Shown here: piece after piece, positions 8,534 through 16,188 of the stretch
How positions within the stretch are numbered: position 1 is the first letter of the stretch
Layout: every line of letters starts with the position of its first letter
Assembly: GCA_023391105.1 (NCBI GenBank)
Contig: JAEWBO010000041.1
Span: 47,617-111,616, forward strand
From: Bacillota bacterium
Lineage (GTDB): Bacteria > Bacillota > Clostridia > Christensenellales > SZUA-584
Direction of reading: 5' to 3'
DNA length: 64,000 bases
Program-made: the position numbers and the translations under genes
Notes under the pieces: generated by a model
What the model saw: the letters and a program-made list of their open reading frames with translations, nothing else
Databases searched by the model: none
What the model was told of the DNA's origin: nothing

Positions 8534-10744
8534 TCAATATTTGCCGAAATCGTCGTCTTTGATAGCAATCTCTTTTTGGGCTTTCGCACCAATGGCTTTT
8601 AAGTCTTTCCCGCCGTCGATGTAAGCTTCGTTCTTGCCTTTGAGCTGGAAGTCGGATACCATCTCGCGCAGCATCTCTGCCTGGTTTGAGAGCTCCTCGC
8701 TCGCGGCTGCCGTTTCTTGAGAGGTCGCCGAGTTGGTCTGTACAACACGCATCATCTCATCAACACTGTTGTTGATCTGCGTGATGCCAATCACCTGCTC
8801 GTTGGACGCTACCGCGATCTGCGCCACGAGTTCCGCCGCTTTATCCACACCGCTGACGATGCTCTGCAGCGCGACGGCTGTCTGATCCGCAATCTTGGTG
8901 CCAGACCCGACGATCACGATCGAATTCTCAATCAGATCTGTCGTCTCTTTGGCGGCCTGCGCACTTCTCGCCGCGAGGTTTCTCACTTCGCTCGCCACCA
9001 CCGCAAAGCCTTTGCCGTACATACCGGCCCGCGCTGCTTCCACTGCCGCGTTTAGAGCCAATATGTTCGTCTGGAAGGCGATATCGTCGATCACCTTGAT
9101 GATCTTGCTGATACTCTCGGAGGCCGCCTTGATTTCCTCCATCGCTTTTTGCATCTTCTCCATCTGGCTGTTGCCCGCTAAGGCATCCGACTTGAAGGCT
9201 TTTACAAGCTCATTCGCGTTGTTTGCGCTGTGCGCATTCTGGCTTGCCTGAGACGCGATTTCGGTGATTGTCGATGTGAGCTGGTCAATTTCAGCCGCTT
9301 GTTCTGTCGCGCCCTGAGAGATCGTCTGGCTGCCGTCCGAAACCTGTCTGGAACCTAAAGCCACCTGCGTGGCTGCTGTATCGATCTCGGTAAGCACATC
9401 GTTGAATGACACAATGCTCTTATTGATCGAATCCTTCAGTTTGGTGAAATCACCTTTGTATTCAGAAATGATATTGACCGTCATATCCCCGCGGGCGATA
9501 TGCTCTAAGATATCCGCCACTTCATCAATATAGCGCCTTACTGTCTCGCATGTTGTGTTGAGCGCATCTTTAATGAGCGCATAATCGCCCTTGAAATCGC
9601 CCGTGACACCCACATCGAGATTGCCGTCCGCAAGCGCTGAGAGCACTTCGGTCGATTCCTTGATCGGCGCAACCGTCGCATCCAGCGTTGCGTTGATACC
9701 GTCAACGATCTCGCGGTATATGCCCTGGTGCTTCTGCACATCTGCGCGTACATTCAAATCACCTTCTTTGGCCGCACCAATGAGTATGGACGTGTCGCTT
9801 TCCAGCTCTTTGATTGAATTGGTGATCGTCCTGATCGCTTCGCGCATCTGACCGATTTCGTCTTTTCTCGGATAAACCGAAAGCGTGATATCGGTATCGC
9901 CCAGTGCAAGCCGCTTCACATGCTGCGTCAGTCTCTTGATCGGCCGGCTGAAGCCTCTGGCAATCAGAACGCCAATCAACACCGATAATAGCAACACAAG
10001 CCCCGCGGCACCAATGGTGACATTCATAGCTGTCGACGATGTTTTCTTCGTTTGTGTATCCTGTTTGGTGGAGTTTTCTGTAATGACATATTTCAAGGAG
10101 TTAAGTGTACTAGATACCTTGCCTTCCGCTGTTTTCAACTCGCCAAAATTCATAATGTCATTGAATACTTCGTCTCTCTGACCTTCTTTTATTTTATCAA
10201 TTGCATCTTTGAATAAATCAATATAGATATCAAACTCAGCTTTCATCGTCTGGTATTCGTCGAGAGAATCATCAGATATCTTGCTCTTAAGCAGAGACAG
10301 CGTTGAGGTATAAGACTTCCGATCTTTTTCAAGCAGCGATATATTGGCCTCCAAGTCGTCTTCCTCGCCCATTAACGTCTGTCTCAAATCGATGCACCCT
10401 TTATTAAACAGATCGGATAATGACGCTACCGATTGTACAGGCATCAGCATGTTCGAATACATGTTATTTGCCGCATCGCTGATCGACAGCATATTCAAGA
10501 TTGCAAAGCCGCCCATGGCTGCAGCCAACATCGCGATAACAAGAAATCCGAGCAGCAGCTTGGGTGCAATTTTCATGTTGCCCAAAAAAGACGAATTGCT
10601 AAGTTTGGGGTCAGGCCTTTTCTTGGATTTTTGCCATGTCTGACCATTCTGTTCCTCATCCGCTTCAGTCGGTTCCGCGATTCGTTCAAGCTGTTCGCCG
10701 TCGCTATTAGCTTCTTTAATTTGCCTGTTTTTCGTGGGTTTCAT
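8534..10744 (-). CDS. Methyl-accepting chemotaxis protein with tandem HAMP repeats
   Basis: Transmembrane chemoreceptor of 736 residues. A hydrophilic N-terminal tail of about 55 residues precedes TM1 (about 62-84). A four-helix-bundle-type periplasmic domain follows, then TM2 (about 250-270). Next come four HAMP-like units: one after TM2, then three recognisable by AKEGDLNV, LADGNLDV and IARGDMTV. The signalling domain has the hairpin-tip sequence IDDIAFQTNILALNAAVEA and EVRNLAARSAQAA. SD GGAGGAG lies 9 bases before the ATG. It stands alone, with no che genes nearby. The 55-residue charged tail before TM1 is unusual. Confidence 0.95.
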   Translation of the reverse strand: MKPTKNRQIKEANSDGEQLERIAEPTEADEEQNGQTWQKSKKRPDPKLSNSSFLGNMKIAPKLLLGFLVIAMLAAAMGGFAILNMLSISDAANNMYSNMLMPVQSVASLSDLFNKGCIDLRQTLMGEEDDLEANISLLEKDRKSYTSTLSLLKSKISDDSLDEYQTMKAEFDIYIDLFKDAIDKIKEGQRDEVFNDIMNFGELKTAEGKVSSTLNSLKYVITENSTKQDTQTKKTSSTAMNVTIGAAGLVLLLSVLIGVLIARGFSRPIKRLTQHVKRLALGDTDITLSVYPRKDEIGQMREAIRTITNSIKELESDTSILIGAAKEGDLNVRADVQKHQGIYREIVDGINATLDATVAPIKESTEVLSALADGNLDVGVTGDFKGDYALIKDALNTTCETVRRYIDEVADILEHIARGDMTVNIISEYKGDFTKLKDSINKSIVSFNDVLTEIDTAATQVALGSRQVSDGSQTISQGATEQAAEIDQLTSTITEIASQASQNAHSANNANELVKAFKSDALAGNSQMEKMQKAMEEIKAASESISKIIKVIDDIAFQTNILALNAAVEAARAGMYGKGFAVVASEVRNLAARSAQAAKETTDLIENSIVIVGSGTKIADQTAVALQSIVSGVDKAAELVAQIAVASNEQVIGITQINNSVDEMMRVVQTNSATSQETAAASEELSNQAEMLREMVSDFQLKGKNEAYIDGGKDLKAIGAKAQKEIAIKDDDFGKY

Positions 10745-10833
10745 GACTGGCCATCTCCTCCGTATTTATTTAGTCGGTATATTTTGAATGATGAAAGAAT
10801 TTAATAAGGGTTCATGGTAATTATTCCAGTAAA

Positions 10834-10862
10834 ATTATAATGCATTTATTAATAAACTTGAA
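10834..10862 (-). promoter_or_regulatory. Possible sigma-A promoter of the chemoreceptor gene
   Basis: On the minus strand TTCAAG (10857-10862), a 17-base spacer and a perfect TATAAT (10834-10839) lie about 90 bases before the gene. The -35 is weak. No good sigma-D (flagellar) promoter was found. The rest of the AT-rich 10745-11065 gap shows only a TATAAT at 11026-11031, which may serve the next plus-strand gene. Confidence 0.4.
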
Positions 10863-11065
10863 AAATAAATTAAAACCAAGCATTGGAGCAAATACGCAAA
10901 TTTTCTCGTATTTTTATATTTTTCTGTTGATATAGAAGCATTTTTCGCCTGGTTGTGATAATTTTATGGATTCACCGCAGATGAATGATCTTGATAGCCA
11001 TATTTCCTGTTTTTTAAATGTGGGATATAATGGTTGAAAGATGGCGAATAAGAGGAGGGCTCGTT

Positions 11066-11557
11066 ATGAATGGCTTAGAAATCTGTGCTATGCACGATGA
11101 CGATTTGGACAAGTGTGTGCAGGCGATACGCTCGGCGTTTGGAACTGTCGCCAAGGAGTTTGGGCTGACCGAGGCAACCTGCCCGACAAATGCGGCTTTT
11201 ATGAAATCTGAGCGATTGACATACGACAGGGACAATGGCAATCTCATGTATGTCCTTAAAGAGCGGGGCAAGGTTGCGGGGTTTATGCAGCTTGAGATGA
11301 AAGAGGCAGACCGTTACGAATTAAAGAATATCTGCGTCATTCCAGAATACCGTCATCTCGGCTTTGGCGAAGCGCTGCTCGATTTTGCAAAAGGTAAAGT
11401 CAAGGAATTAGGCGGAAACAAAATATCGATCGGCGTCATTGAAGAGAACACAGTGTTAAAGCAGTGGTATTCAAACAACGGTTTCATCCATCTTGGAACC
11501 AAGAAATTTGACCATCTGCCCTTTACGGTTGGCTTCATGGAGACCGTTATAGACTGA
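11066..11557 (+). CDS. GNAT-family N-acetyltransferase
   Basis: Predicted acetyl-CoA-dependent N-acetyltransferase of 163 residues; substrate unknown. The frame opens at 11018, but the ATG at 11066 is chosen because AGGAGG stands 7 bases upstream. GNAT core motifs are visible: strand 4 and pantetheine loop ICVIPEYRHLGFGEALLDFA (motif A), then ENTVLKQWYSNNGF (motif B) near the C-terminus. A TATAAT at 11026-11031 could drive it. It is monocistronic, between the chemoreceptor and the gpr region. Confidence 0.85.
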   Translation: MNGLEICAMHDDDLDKCVQAIRSAFGTVAKEFGLTEATCPTNAAFMKSERLTYDRDNGNLMYVLKERGKVAGFMQLEMKEADRYELKNICVIPEYRHLGFGEALLDFAKGKVKELGGNKISIGVIEENTVLKQWYSNNGFIHLGTKKFDHLPFTVGFMETVID

Positions 11558-11665
11558 TCTAACGGCATAATCAACGATGGGCGAAGACATTTCTATCCTT
11601 TGCGAACATCTTGATATTTCGATTCATCTTTTAACGTTTATTCCCGCCTTCCCTGCAAATACTAA

Positions 11666-11825
11666 GGATGCGCTGATAATTCGTCGTGTTATATTGATCG
11701 GCTGATTTTGCGCTCTGCTGTGTCGCCAAAATCTTGAAATAGCGCTGCTATTCCTTCGTTTTTGCTCCTTGCAGAACACAAAATCTTCTCGTCAAATCAG
11801 CACAACTCATATAATCTGCGCATCC
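11666..11825. mobile_element. MITE-like element, copy 1
   Basis: A 160-bp noncoding segment bounded by inverted ends GGATGCGCTGATAAT (11666-11680) and ATAATCTGCGCATCC (11811-11825), 13 of 15 matching. Its interior shares several blocks in the same order with the element at 14985-15128, including AGCGCTGCTATT, TTTTGCTCCTTGCAG, ACACAAAA and ATCAGCAC/TTCAGCAC. No transposase is encoded. It ends 31 bases before gpr and may have displaced or supplied promoter sequence. The preceding 108 bases (11558-11665) show nothing recognisable. Confidence 0.65.
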
Positions 11826-11856
11826 CAATTTCGAAATTTTTGCAGGAGGACACAGC

Positions 11857-12777
11857 ATGATTCGTACTGACTTGGCAATGGAGGCGGCACAGGCCGCGGG
11901 AAATATACCCGGCGTTGAGGTGCTAAACGACGAGGTGATGCCGGGCGTGAATCGCTCACGCGTCACCATATTAAACGAAGAAGGCGAAAAGGCCATCGGT
12001 AAGAAAAAAGGAATCTATGTGACGATAGAGGCGCAGCAGCTCGCGCGCGGCGACGCAGAGCTCGACGAGCACTGCTCCATCGCGCTGGCCAACGAGATAC
12101 GCAATATGGCAGGCGACGCGCTGAACGGCGTCGTGCTGGTGGTGGGGCTGGGGAACCGCATGGTGACACCCGATGCGCTTGGGCCTGCCGTCTGCGACGC
12201 GGTTTTTGTGACGCGGCATATTCACGAATACGCACCCGAAGGAATTGACGAGCGCCTTGGCAACGTGAGCGCGATTTCCCCCGGTGTGCTGGGCATTACG
12301 GGCATAGAGACAGGCGAGGTCGTCGAAGGCGTGGTAGAGCGGATGAAGCCGTCGCTTGTAATCGCGGTGGATTCGCTTGCGTCCCGCAGTATGGAACGTG
12401 TGCGCACCACGATACAGGTCGCCAATACCGGCATTGCGCCGGGTGCGGGCATCGGCAACAAACGAAAAGCGCTGGATCAGGAGACGCTCGGCGTACCGGT
12501 GCTGGCGCTGGGCGTGCCGCTTGTCGTCTATGCGGCCACCGTCGCACAGGACCTTATGGAAACCGCATTGAACAAAACCCCTTCGGATGTGAACATCCGC
12601 CCCGGTGTACAGCGCATACTCGATGCTATGATGGACGTGGAAGGCGCGGACATGATCGTCACGCCCAAGGAAATCGACAAGGTGGTGGACGATGTCGCAC
12701 GCATCATCGCGGACGCGCTCAACATCACATTGCACAAAAACATGACGATAGAGGAAGTCCATCGGTACATGCACTGA
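11857..12777 (+). CDS. gpr: Germination protease (GPR)
   Basis: Spore endopeptidase that degrades small acid-soluble proteins at germination; made as a zymogen in the forespore. 306 residues, somewhat shorter than the Bacillus enzyme. The N-terminus MIRTDLAMEA matches the family propeptide junction. Conserved blocks VVGLGNRMVTPDALGP, ISPGVLGITGIETGE, VIAVDSLASRS and NTGIAPGAGIGNKR are intact. SD GCAGGAGGA precedes the ATG. No convincing sigma-F/G promoter could be read upstream, where a MITE-like element lies. It is followed by spoIIP, a common clostridial neighbourhood. Confidence 0.96.
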   Translation: MIRTDLAMEAAQAAGNIPGVEVLNDEVMPGVNRSRVTILNEEGEKAIGKKKGIYVTIEAQQLARGDAELDEHCSIALANEIRNMAGDALNGVVLVVGLGNRMVTPDALGPAVCDAVFVTRHIHEYAPEGIDERLGNVSAISPGVLGITGIETGEVVEGVVERMKPSLVIAVDSLASRSMERVRTTIQVANTGIAPGAGIGNKRKALDQETLGVPVLALGVPLVVYAATVAQDLMETALNKTPSDVNIRPGVQRILDAMMDVEGADMIVTPKEIDKVVDDVARIIADALNITLHKNMTIEEVHRYMH

Positions 12778-12793
12778 CCAGGCATCAAAAACG

Positions 12794-12822
12794 GGATATT
12801 TCGTCTTTTTTTTGCATATCTT
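12794..12822 (+). promoter_or_regulatory. Sigma-E-type promoter of spoIIP copy 1
   Basis: GGATATT (-35), a 14-base spacer and CATATCTT (-10) resemble the mother-cell sigma-E pattern (about kmATATT-N14-CATACAnT). The SD GATAGGAG follows at 12825-12832, so the predicted leader is very short. An equivalent pair with the same spacing lies before the second spoIIP gene. Confidence 0.55.
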
Positions 12823-12841
12823 TTGATAGGAGTGCAAGCTG

Positions 12842-13816
12842 ATGAAGAGATTGAAAGACGGGCGTATCGTGCATGTGCCTCTCACCCCGGCCAGATCCCG
12901 CCGTGATCCGAATAGAATGAATCCCTTGGCTTTGCTGAAGGCTGTGCTGGCTTTTGCTATTGTAGCCGGTCTGGCTTTTTCGGCTGCCTTGACGTTGGAC
13001 GAAGTAAAAACAACGGACGGCGCGGCGTTGACGACATTGCCCGCTGACCTCAATCGCATTGACGCATCGGGCGAAGACGATACGACGCAGGAGGGTATTA
13101 TCTTTGATGTGATGCCTGACGATATCAAGATGGAGATATTGGACTTTGCGAATGACAAACCCAAGGCGTTTCAGGTTGGTATGCAGGGGCCGCAGATTTT
13201 AATCTACCATACACACACGCGGGAGGCCTACCTAGAAACGGACGTCGCCGTGTACAACGCGGGCGATTGGCAGACGACGCAGTCGTCGCACTCGGTCGTG
13301 GCGGTGGGTGAAGCGTTAAAAGCCGAACTGGAATCCTATGGTTTTTCTGTGATTCATGATACGACCGACCACGTGCCGCCTTCTCAGTCATCTTCATATT
13401 CACGCTCGCTCCAGACGATGAAAGAATACGCTAAGAAATACCCGACGATACGAATGTTTATCGATGTACACCGAGACGCCTATAACAACCTCGAAGCGGG
13501 CAGCAAGGATTTTGTGACGGTGAACGGCGAGGAATGCGCGCGTATGATGTTCGTGGTGGATAATGGCGAAGGATATAGCGTGAAGCCTGATTATGAATCC
13601 AACTATAAACTGTCACAGGCCATCACCATTGAGCTGGAAAATATCCGCAAGGGGTTCACGCGGCCCATACGTATCAAGTCGCATAGTCATAACCAGAACG
13701 TATCCGACATGTGCTTGCTCATCGAGCTGGGACACAACGCAAACACGCTGGAGCAGGCAAAAAATGCTGCCAAATATGCCGCGCTGGCGATGAGCCGTGT
13801 GGTCGATATCGAATAG
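12842..13816 (+). CDS. spoIIP: Stage II sporulation protein P, copy 1
   Basis: Membrane-anchored peptidoglycan hydrolase (amidase/endopeptidase) of the DMP engulfment machinery, made in the mother cell. 324 residues: a short basic N-terminus with GRIVHVPLT, one TM helix (about 29-50), a linker, then the SpoIIP amidase domain. Zn-site motifs IYHTHTREAY (about 121-130) and IDVHRDAY (about 207-214) and a late LLIELGHNAN are intact. SD AGGAG lies 9 bases before the ATG. It is a tandem paralogue of the next gene, with strong similarity through the catalytic domain and the N-terminal GRxxHVPL motif. Confidence 0.93.
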   Translation: MKRLKDGRIVHVPLTPARSRRDPNRMNPLALLKAVLAFAIVAGLAFSAALTLDEVKTTDGAALTTLPADLNRIDASGEDDTTQEGIIFDVMPDDIKMEILDFANDKPKAFQVGMQGPQILIYHTHTREAYLETDVAVYNAGDWQTTQSSHSVVAVGEALKAELESYGFSVIHDTTDHVPPSQSSSYSRSLQTMKEYAKKYPTIRMFIDVHRDAYNNLEAGSKDFVTVNGEECARMMFVVDNGEGYSVKPDYESNYKLSQAITIELENIRKGFTRPIRIKSHSHNQNVSDMCLLIELGHNANTLEQAKNAAKYAALAMSRVVDIE

Positions 13817-13837
13817 GAATTCAAATCGTCACAGTAT

Positions 13838-13866
13838 GTATATATGATCATCGCTTTGCATACCTT
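13838..13866 (+). promoter_or_regulatory. Sigma-E-type promoter of spoIIP copy 2
   Basis: GTATATA (-35), 14 bases, CATACCTT (-10), then SD GATAGGAG. It keeps the same spacing and distance to the start codon as the promoter of copy 1. The segment TTTGCATA...GATAGGAGTGCAA is nearly identical upstream of both genes, showing that the promoter and RBS were duplicated together with the coding sequence. Confidence 0.58.
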
Positions 13867-13883
13867 TTTGATAGGAGTGCAAA

Positions 13884-14984
13884 ATGATGAAAAGAATGAC
13901 CCGCGGGCGCGTGATTCATGTGCCCCTTTCAAAAGAGAAAACCCGCAAACTGGGAGAATGCCATCGGGCCGGCTATTTTATAAAAGCTGCGCTTATTTGC
14001 GCCATTGTCATCTGCTTGTTATTATCGGTGATTTTTACCATGCGTACGGGGGAAACGGATTTATTGGTTTCCAGCTCTTCGGGGCTTCCTGCGGACAATA
14101 TGCGCATCGACGCCTCGGGTGTTGAAAGCATATTCAAGGAAAGCATTATCGACCCGCGCCTGATACTCGGCACCGAACTGCCCGTGATATACGGCCTGGA
14201 TTTAGGCGAGGTTGAGACAGGTGAAACCGAGCATGGTGAGATGTCGGAGCAGGGGACGGATTTTTATTTCGATGTGCTTCCCGACGATATCAAGATGGAG
14301 ATACTCGGCTTTGCCGACGACGCTCCAACAAACTTCAGTGTGGGCGCCCAAGGGCCGCAGGTGTTGATATACCATACGCACACGCAGGAGGCTTACCGCC
14401 AGATAGCGGGGAAGGAATACGTCGAGACGGGCTCGTGGCGCACCGACGATATGGACAGCTCAGTCGCGTCTGTGGGGGACGTGCTCGAAGCCGAGCTTAA
14501 GTCATTCGGGTATTCAGTGCTGCACGATACGACCAACCATGAACCGCCGTCGCTCAAAACCGCGTATTCGCGTTCGCTCGAGACGATGGAACGCTACGCG
14601 AAGGATTACCCGACACTCAGCGTTTACATCGATGTGCACCGCGATGCCTACAGCGATATTGAGGCGGGCAGCAATGATTTTGTCACGGTGAACGGCGAGG
14701 AATGCGCGCGCATGATGTTCGTGGTGGGTACCGGCGAGAAATATAAGGATAAGCCCAATTACGAGTCCAATTACAAGCTGGCGCTTGCCGTAACCGATGA
14801 ACTGGAGAAAATACAGAAAGGCTTTACCCGTCCCATTCGTGTCAAAACGGGGCGCTACAACCAACAGGTATCCGATATGTGCCTGCTAATCGAGGTGGGT
14901 CATAACGCAAATTCGCTCGAACAAGCGAAAAACGCCGCCAAATACGCGGCGCTGGCTTTAAGCCGTGTGCTGGATATTGAATAG
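13884..14984 (+). CDS. spoIIP: Stage II sporulation protein P, copy 2
   Basis: Second SpoIIP-type peptidoglycan hydrolase, 366 residues. It has the same plan as copy 1: basic start with GRVIHVPLS, one TM helix (about 31-52), and a catalytic domain with IYHTHTQEAY, IDVHRDAY and LLIEVGHNAN. It differs by a longer linker after the TM, about 40 residues rich in Glu and Gly. A second ATG at 13887 is possible. The pair probably arose by tandem duplication; both keep all visible catalytic His/Glu residues, so neither looks dead. A MITE-like element begins directly after its stop codon. Confidence 0.93.
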   Translation: MMKRMTRGRVIHVPLSKEKTRKLGECHRAGYFIKAALICAIVICLLLSVIFTMRTGETDLLVSSSSGLPADNMRIDASGVESIFKESIIDPRLILGTELPVIYGLDLGEVETGETEHGEMSEQGTDFYFDVLPDDIKMEILGFADDAPTNFSVGAQGPQVLIYHTHTQEAYRQIAGKEYVETGSWRTDDMDSSVASVGDVLEAELKSFGYSVLHDTTNHEPPSLKTAYSRSLETMERYAKDYPTLSVYIDVHRDAYSDIEAGSNDFVTVNGEECARMMFVVGTGEKYKDKPNYESNYKLALAVTDELEKIQKGFTRPIRVKTGRYNQQVSDMCLLIEVGHNANSLEQAKNAAKYAALALSRVLDIE

Positions 14985-15128
14985 GGAAGCACTGATTAAT
15001 TCGGTATACTGGCTGACGGCTGTTTACCACCCTGCAGTGTCGCAGCGCTGCTATTTCTTTAATTTTGCTCCTTGCAGGACACAAAACCATCTCGCTCATT
15101 CAGCACGCCTCATTTAATTAGTGCTTCC
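14985..15128. mobile_element. MITE-like element, copy 2
   Basis: A 144-bp noncoding element with 15-base terminal inverted repeats: left GGAAGCACTGATTAA, right TTAATTAGTGCTTCC (one mismatch). TAG flanks both sides, possibly a short target duplication, although the left TAG is the spoIIP stop. The interior is related to the element at 11666-11825. No open frame or transposase is present. Confidence 0.7.
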
Positions 15129-15221
15129 TAGTTTTAATTTGTTTATCCATTAGGATGCTTGGTGTCAAAGCCAAGTATCTTTTTCTTTTTGTTTAAGATC
15201 AAAATGAAAGACTTATTTCAG

Positions 15222-15250
15222 TTGAAACAACCTCTCCCTTGGAGTATAAT
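15222..15250 (+). promoter_or_regulatory. Sigma-A promoter of murI
   Basis: TTGAAA (15222-15227), exactly 17 bases, TATAAT (15245-15250), about 57 bases before the murI start. Confidence 0.82.
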
Positions 15251-15306
15251 GAGACATCATCGACAGGCTCTCAGACAAATGAGAGTATTTTCAAGCGGGA
15301 GAGAGA

Positions 15307-16089
15307 ATGGACTGCAAACCGATCGGTTTCTTTGATTCGGGCGTGGGTGGAATCAGCGTCCTCAAAACAGCCTTTAAGCTGATGCCAAACGAAAACTACA
15401 TATACTACGGAGACAATCTCAACGCGCCGTACGGGGAGAAGTCGGAGGAGCAGATCAAGACACTTTCTCTCGAGGCAGGCGCTTTTCTGTTTTCCAAGGG
15501 TGTGAAAGCCATTGTGATCGCATGCAATACCGCCACCAGCACTTCCGTATACATGATGCGCGAGAAATACAGCATACCCGTGATCAGCATGGAGCCCGCT
15601 GTCAAACCGGCGCTGAGCGCCGTGAGAGACGGTCGCGTGCTGGTGCTCGCAACGCCCGCGACTGTGTCGCAGGAGCGGTATTTAAGCTTGCTGAATAAAC
15701 TGAACGCGGATGATCGCGTGATCAGTGTGGGCTGCAGCGGTCTTGTGGAGCTTATCGAACAGGGGCGCACTGACGAGACGAGCGTTCACGCTTATCTTGA
15801 AAGAAAGCTGGCAAACCTGCGCGGTGAGAGCATCGGCGCGGTGGTGCTCGGGTGTACCCATTACGCGTTCGTGGAAAAAGAGATCAAAAGCTATATTGAT
15901 AATGCATATCACACCGATTGTCCCGTGTTCGACGGACGGCACGGCACCGTGTGGCAGCTCAAACGTGTGTTGGCGCAAGAGGGTATTGAGTGCGCTCAAG
16001 ACGGCAAGGGAAGCGTCACGTTTTACTCTTCGGACAAGAGCATCCCGCCGCAGCATTTCGCAAAGCTTTTTGACGATTTTAACAGCTGA
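15307..16089 (+). CDS. murI: Glutamate racemase
   Basis: Supplies D-glutamate for peptidoglycan. 260 residues, typical. The paired catalytic cysteines are seen in VIACNTATS (first half) and VLGCTHYAF (second half), and the N-terminus has IGFFDSGVGGISVLK. SD GGGAGAGA precedes the ATG. It has its own consensus promoter and is followed by about 100 bases that contain the nrdJ promoter. No terminator was recognised after it. Confidence 0.96.
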   Translation: MDCKPIGFFDSGVGGISVLKTAFKLMPNENYIYYGDNLNAPYGEKSEEQIKTLSLEAGAFLFSKGVKAIVIACNTATSTSVYMMREKYSIPVISMEPAVKPALSAVRDGRVLVLATPATVSQERYLSLLNKLNADDRVISVGCSGLVELIEQGRTDETSVHAYLERKLANLRGESIGAVVLGCTHYAFVEKEIKSYIDNAYHTDCPVFDGRHGTVWQLKRVLAQEGIECAQDGKGSVTFYSSDKSIPPQHFAKLFDDFNS

Positions 16090-16120
16090 AATTAATTCTT
16101 TTAATAACTGCAAATAATTC

Positions 16121-16149
16121 TTGATAACAACTATATATTGTGTTAGTAT
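16121..16149 (+). promoter_or_regulatory. nrdJ promoter with NrdR-box-like operator
   Basis: TTGATA (16121-16126), a 17-base spacer and TAGTAT (16144-16149) with an upstream TG. The spacer contains CAACTATATATTGTGT (16128-16143), 14 of 16 positions like the NrdR box ACACTATATATTGTGT. A second, poorer half-site ending TATAGTGT lies about 29 bases downstream. The arrangement predicts repression by NrdR, which is not encoded in the window. Confidence 0.62.
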
Positions 16150-16188
16150 ATAGCCCTGATACAGTATAGTGTATATAGGAGGGGTGTA

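Noticed and set aside
11971..13164. 397-codon minus-strand frame over gpr and spoIIP
   Set aside because: Antisense shadow of two clear genes. Its translation is rich in His/Arg/Cys with no domain and no SD.
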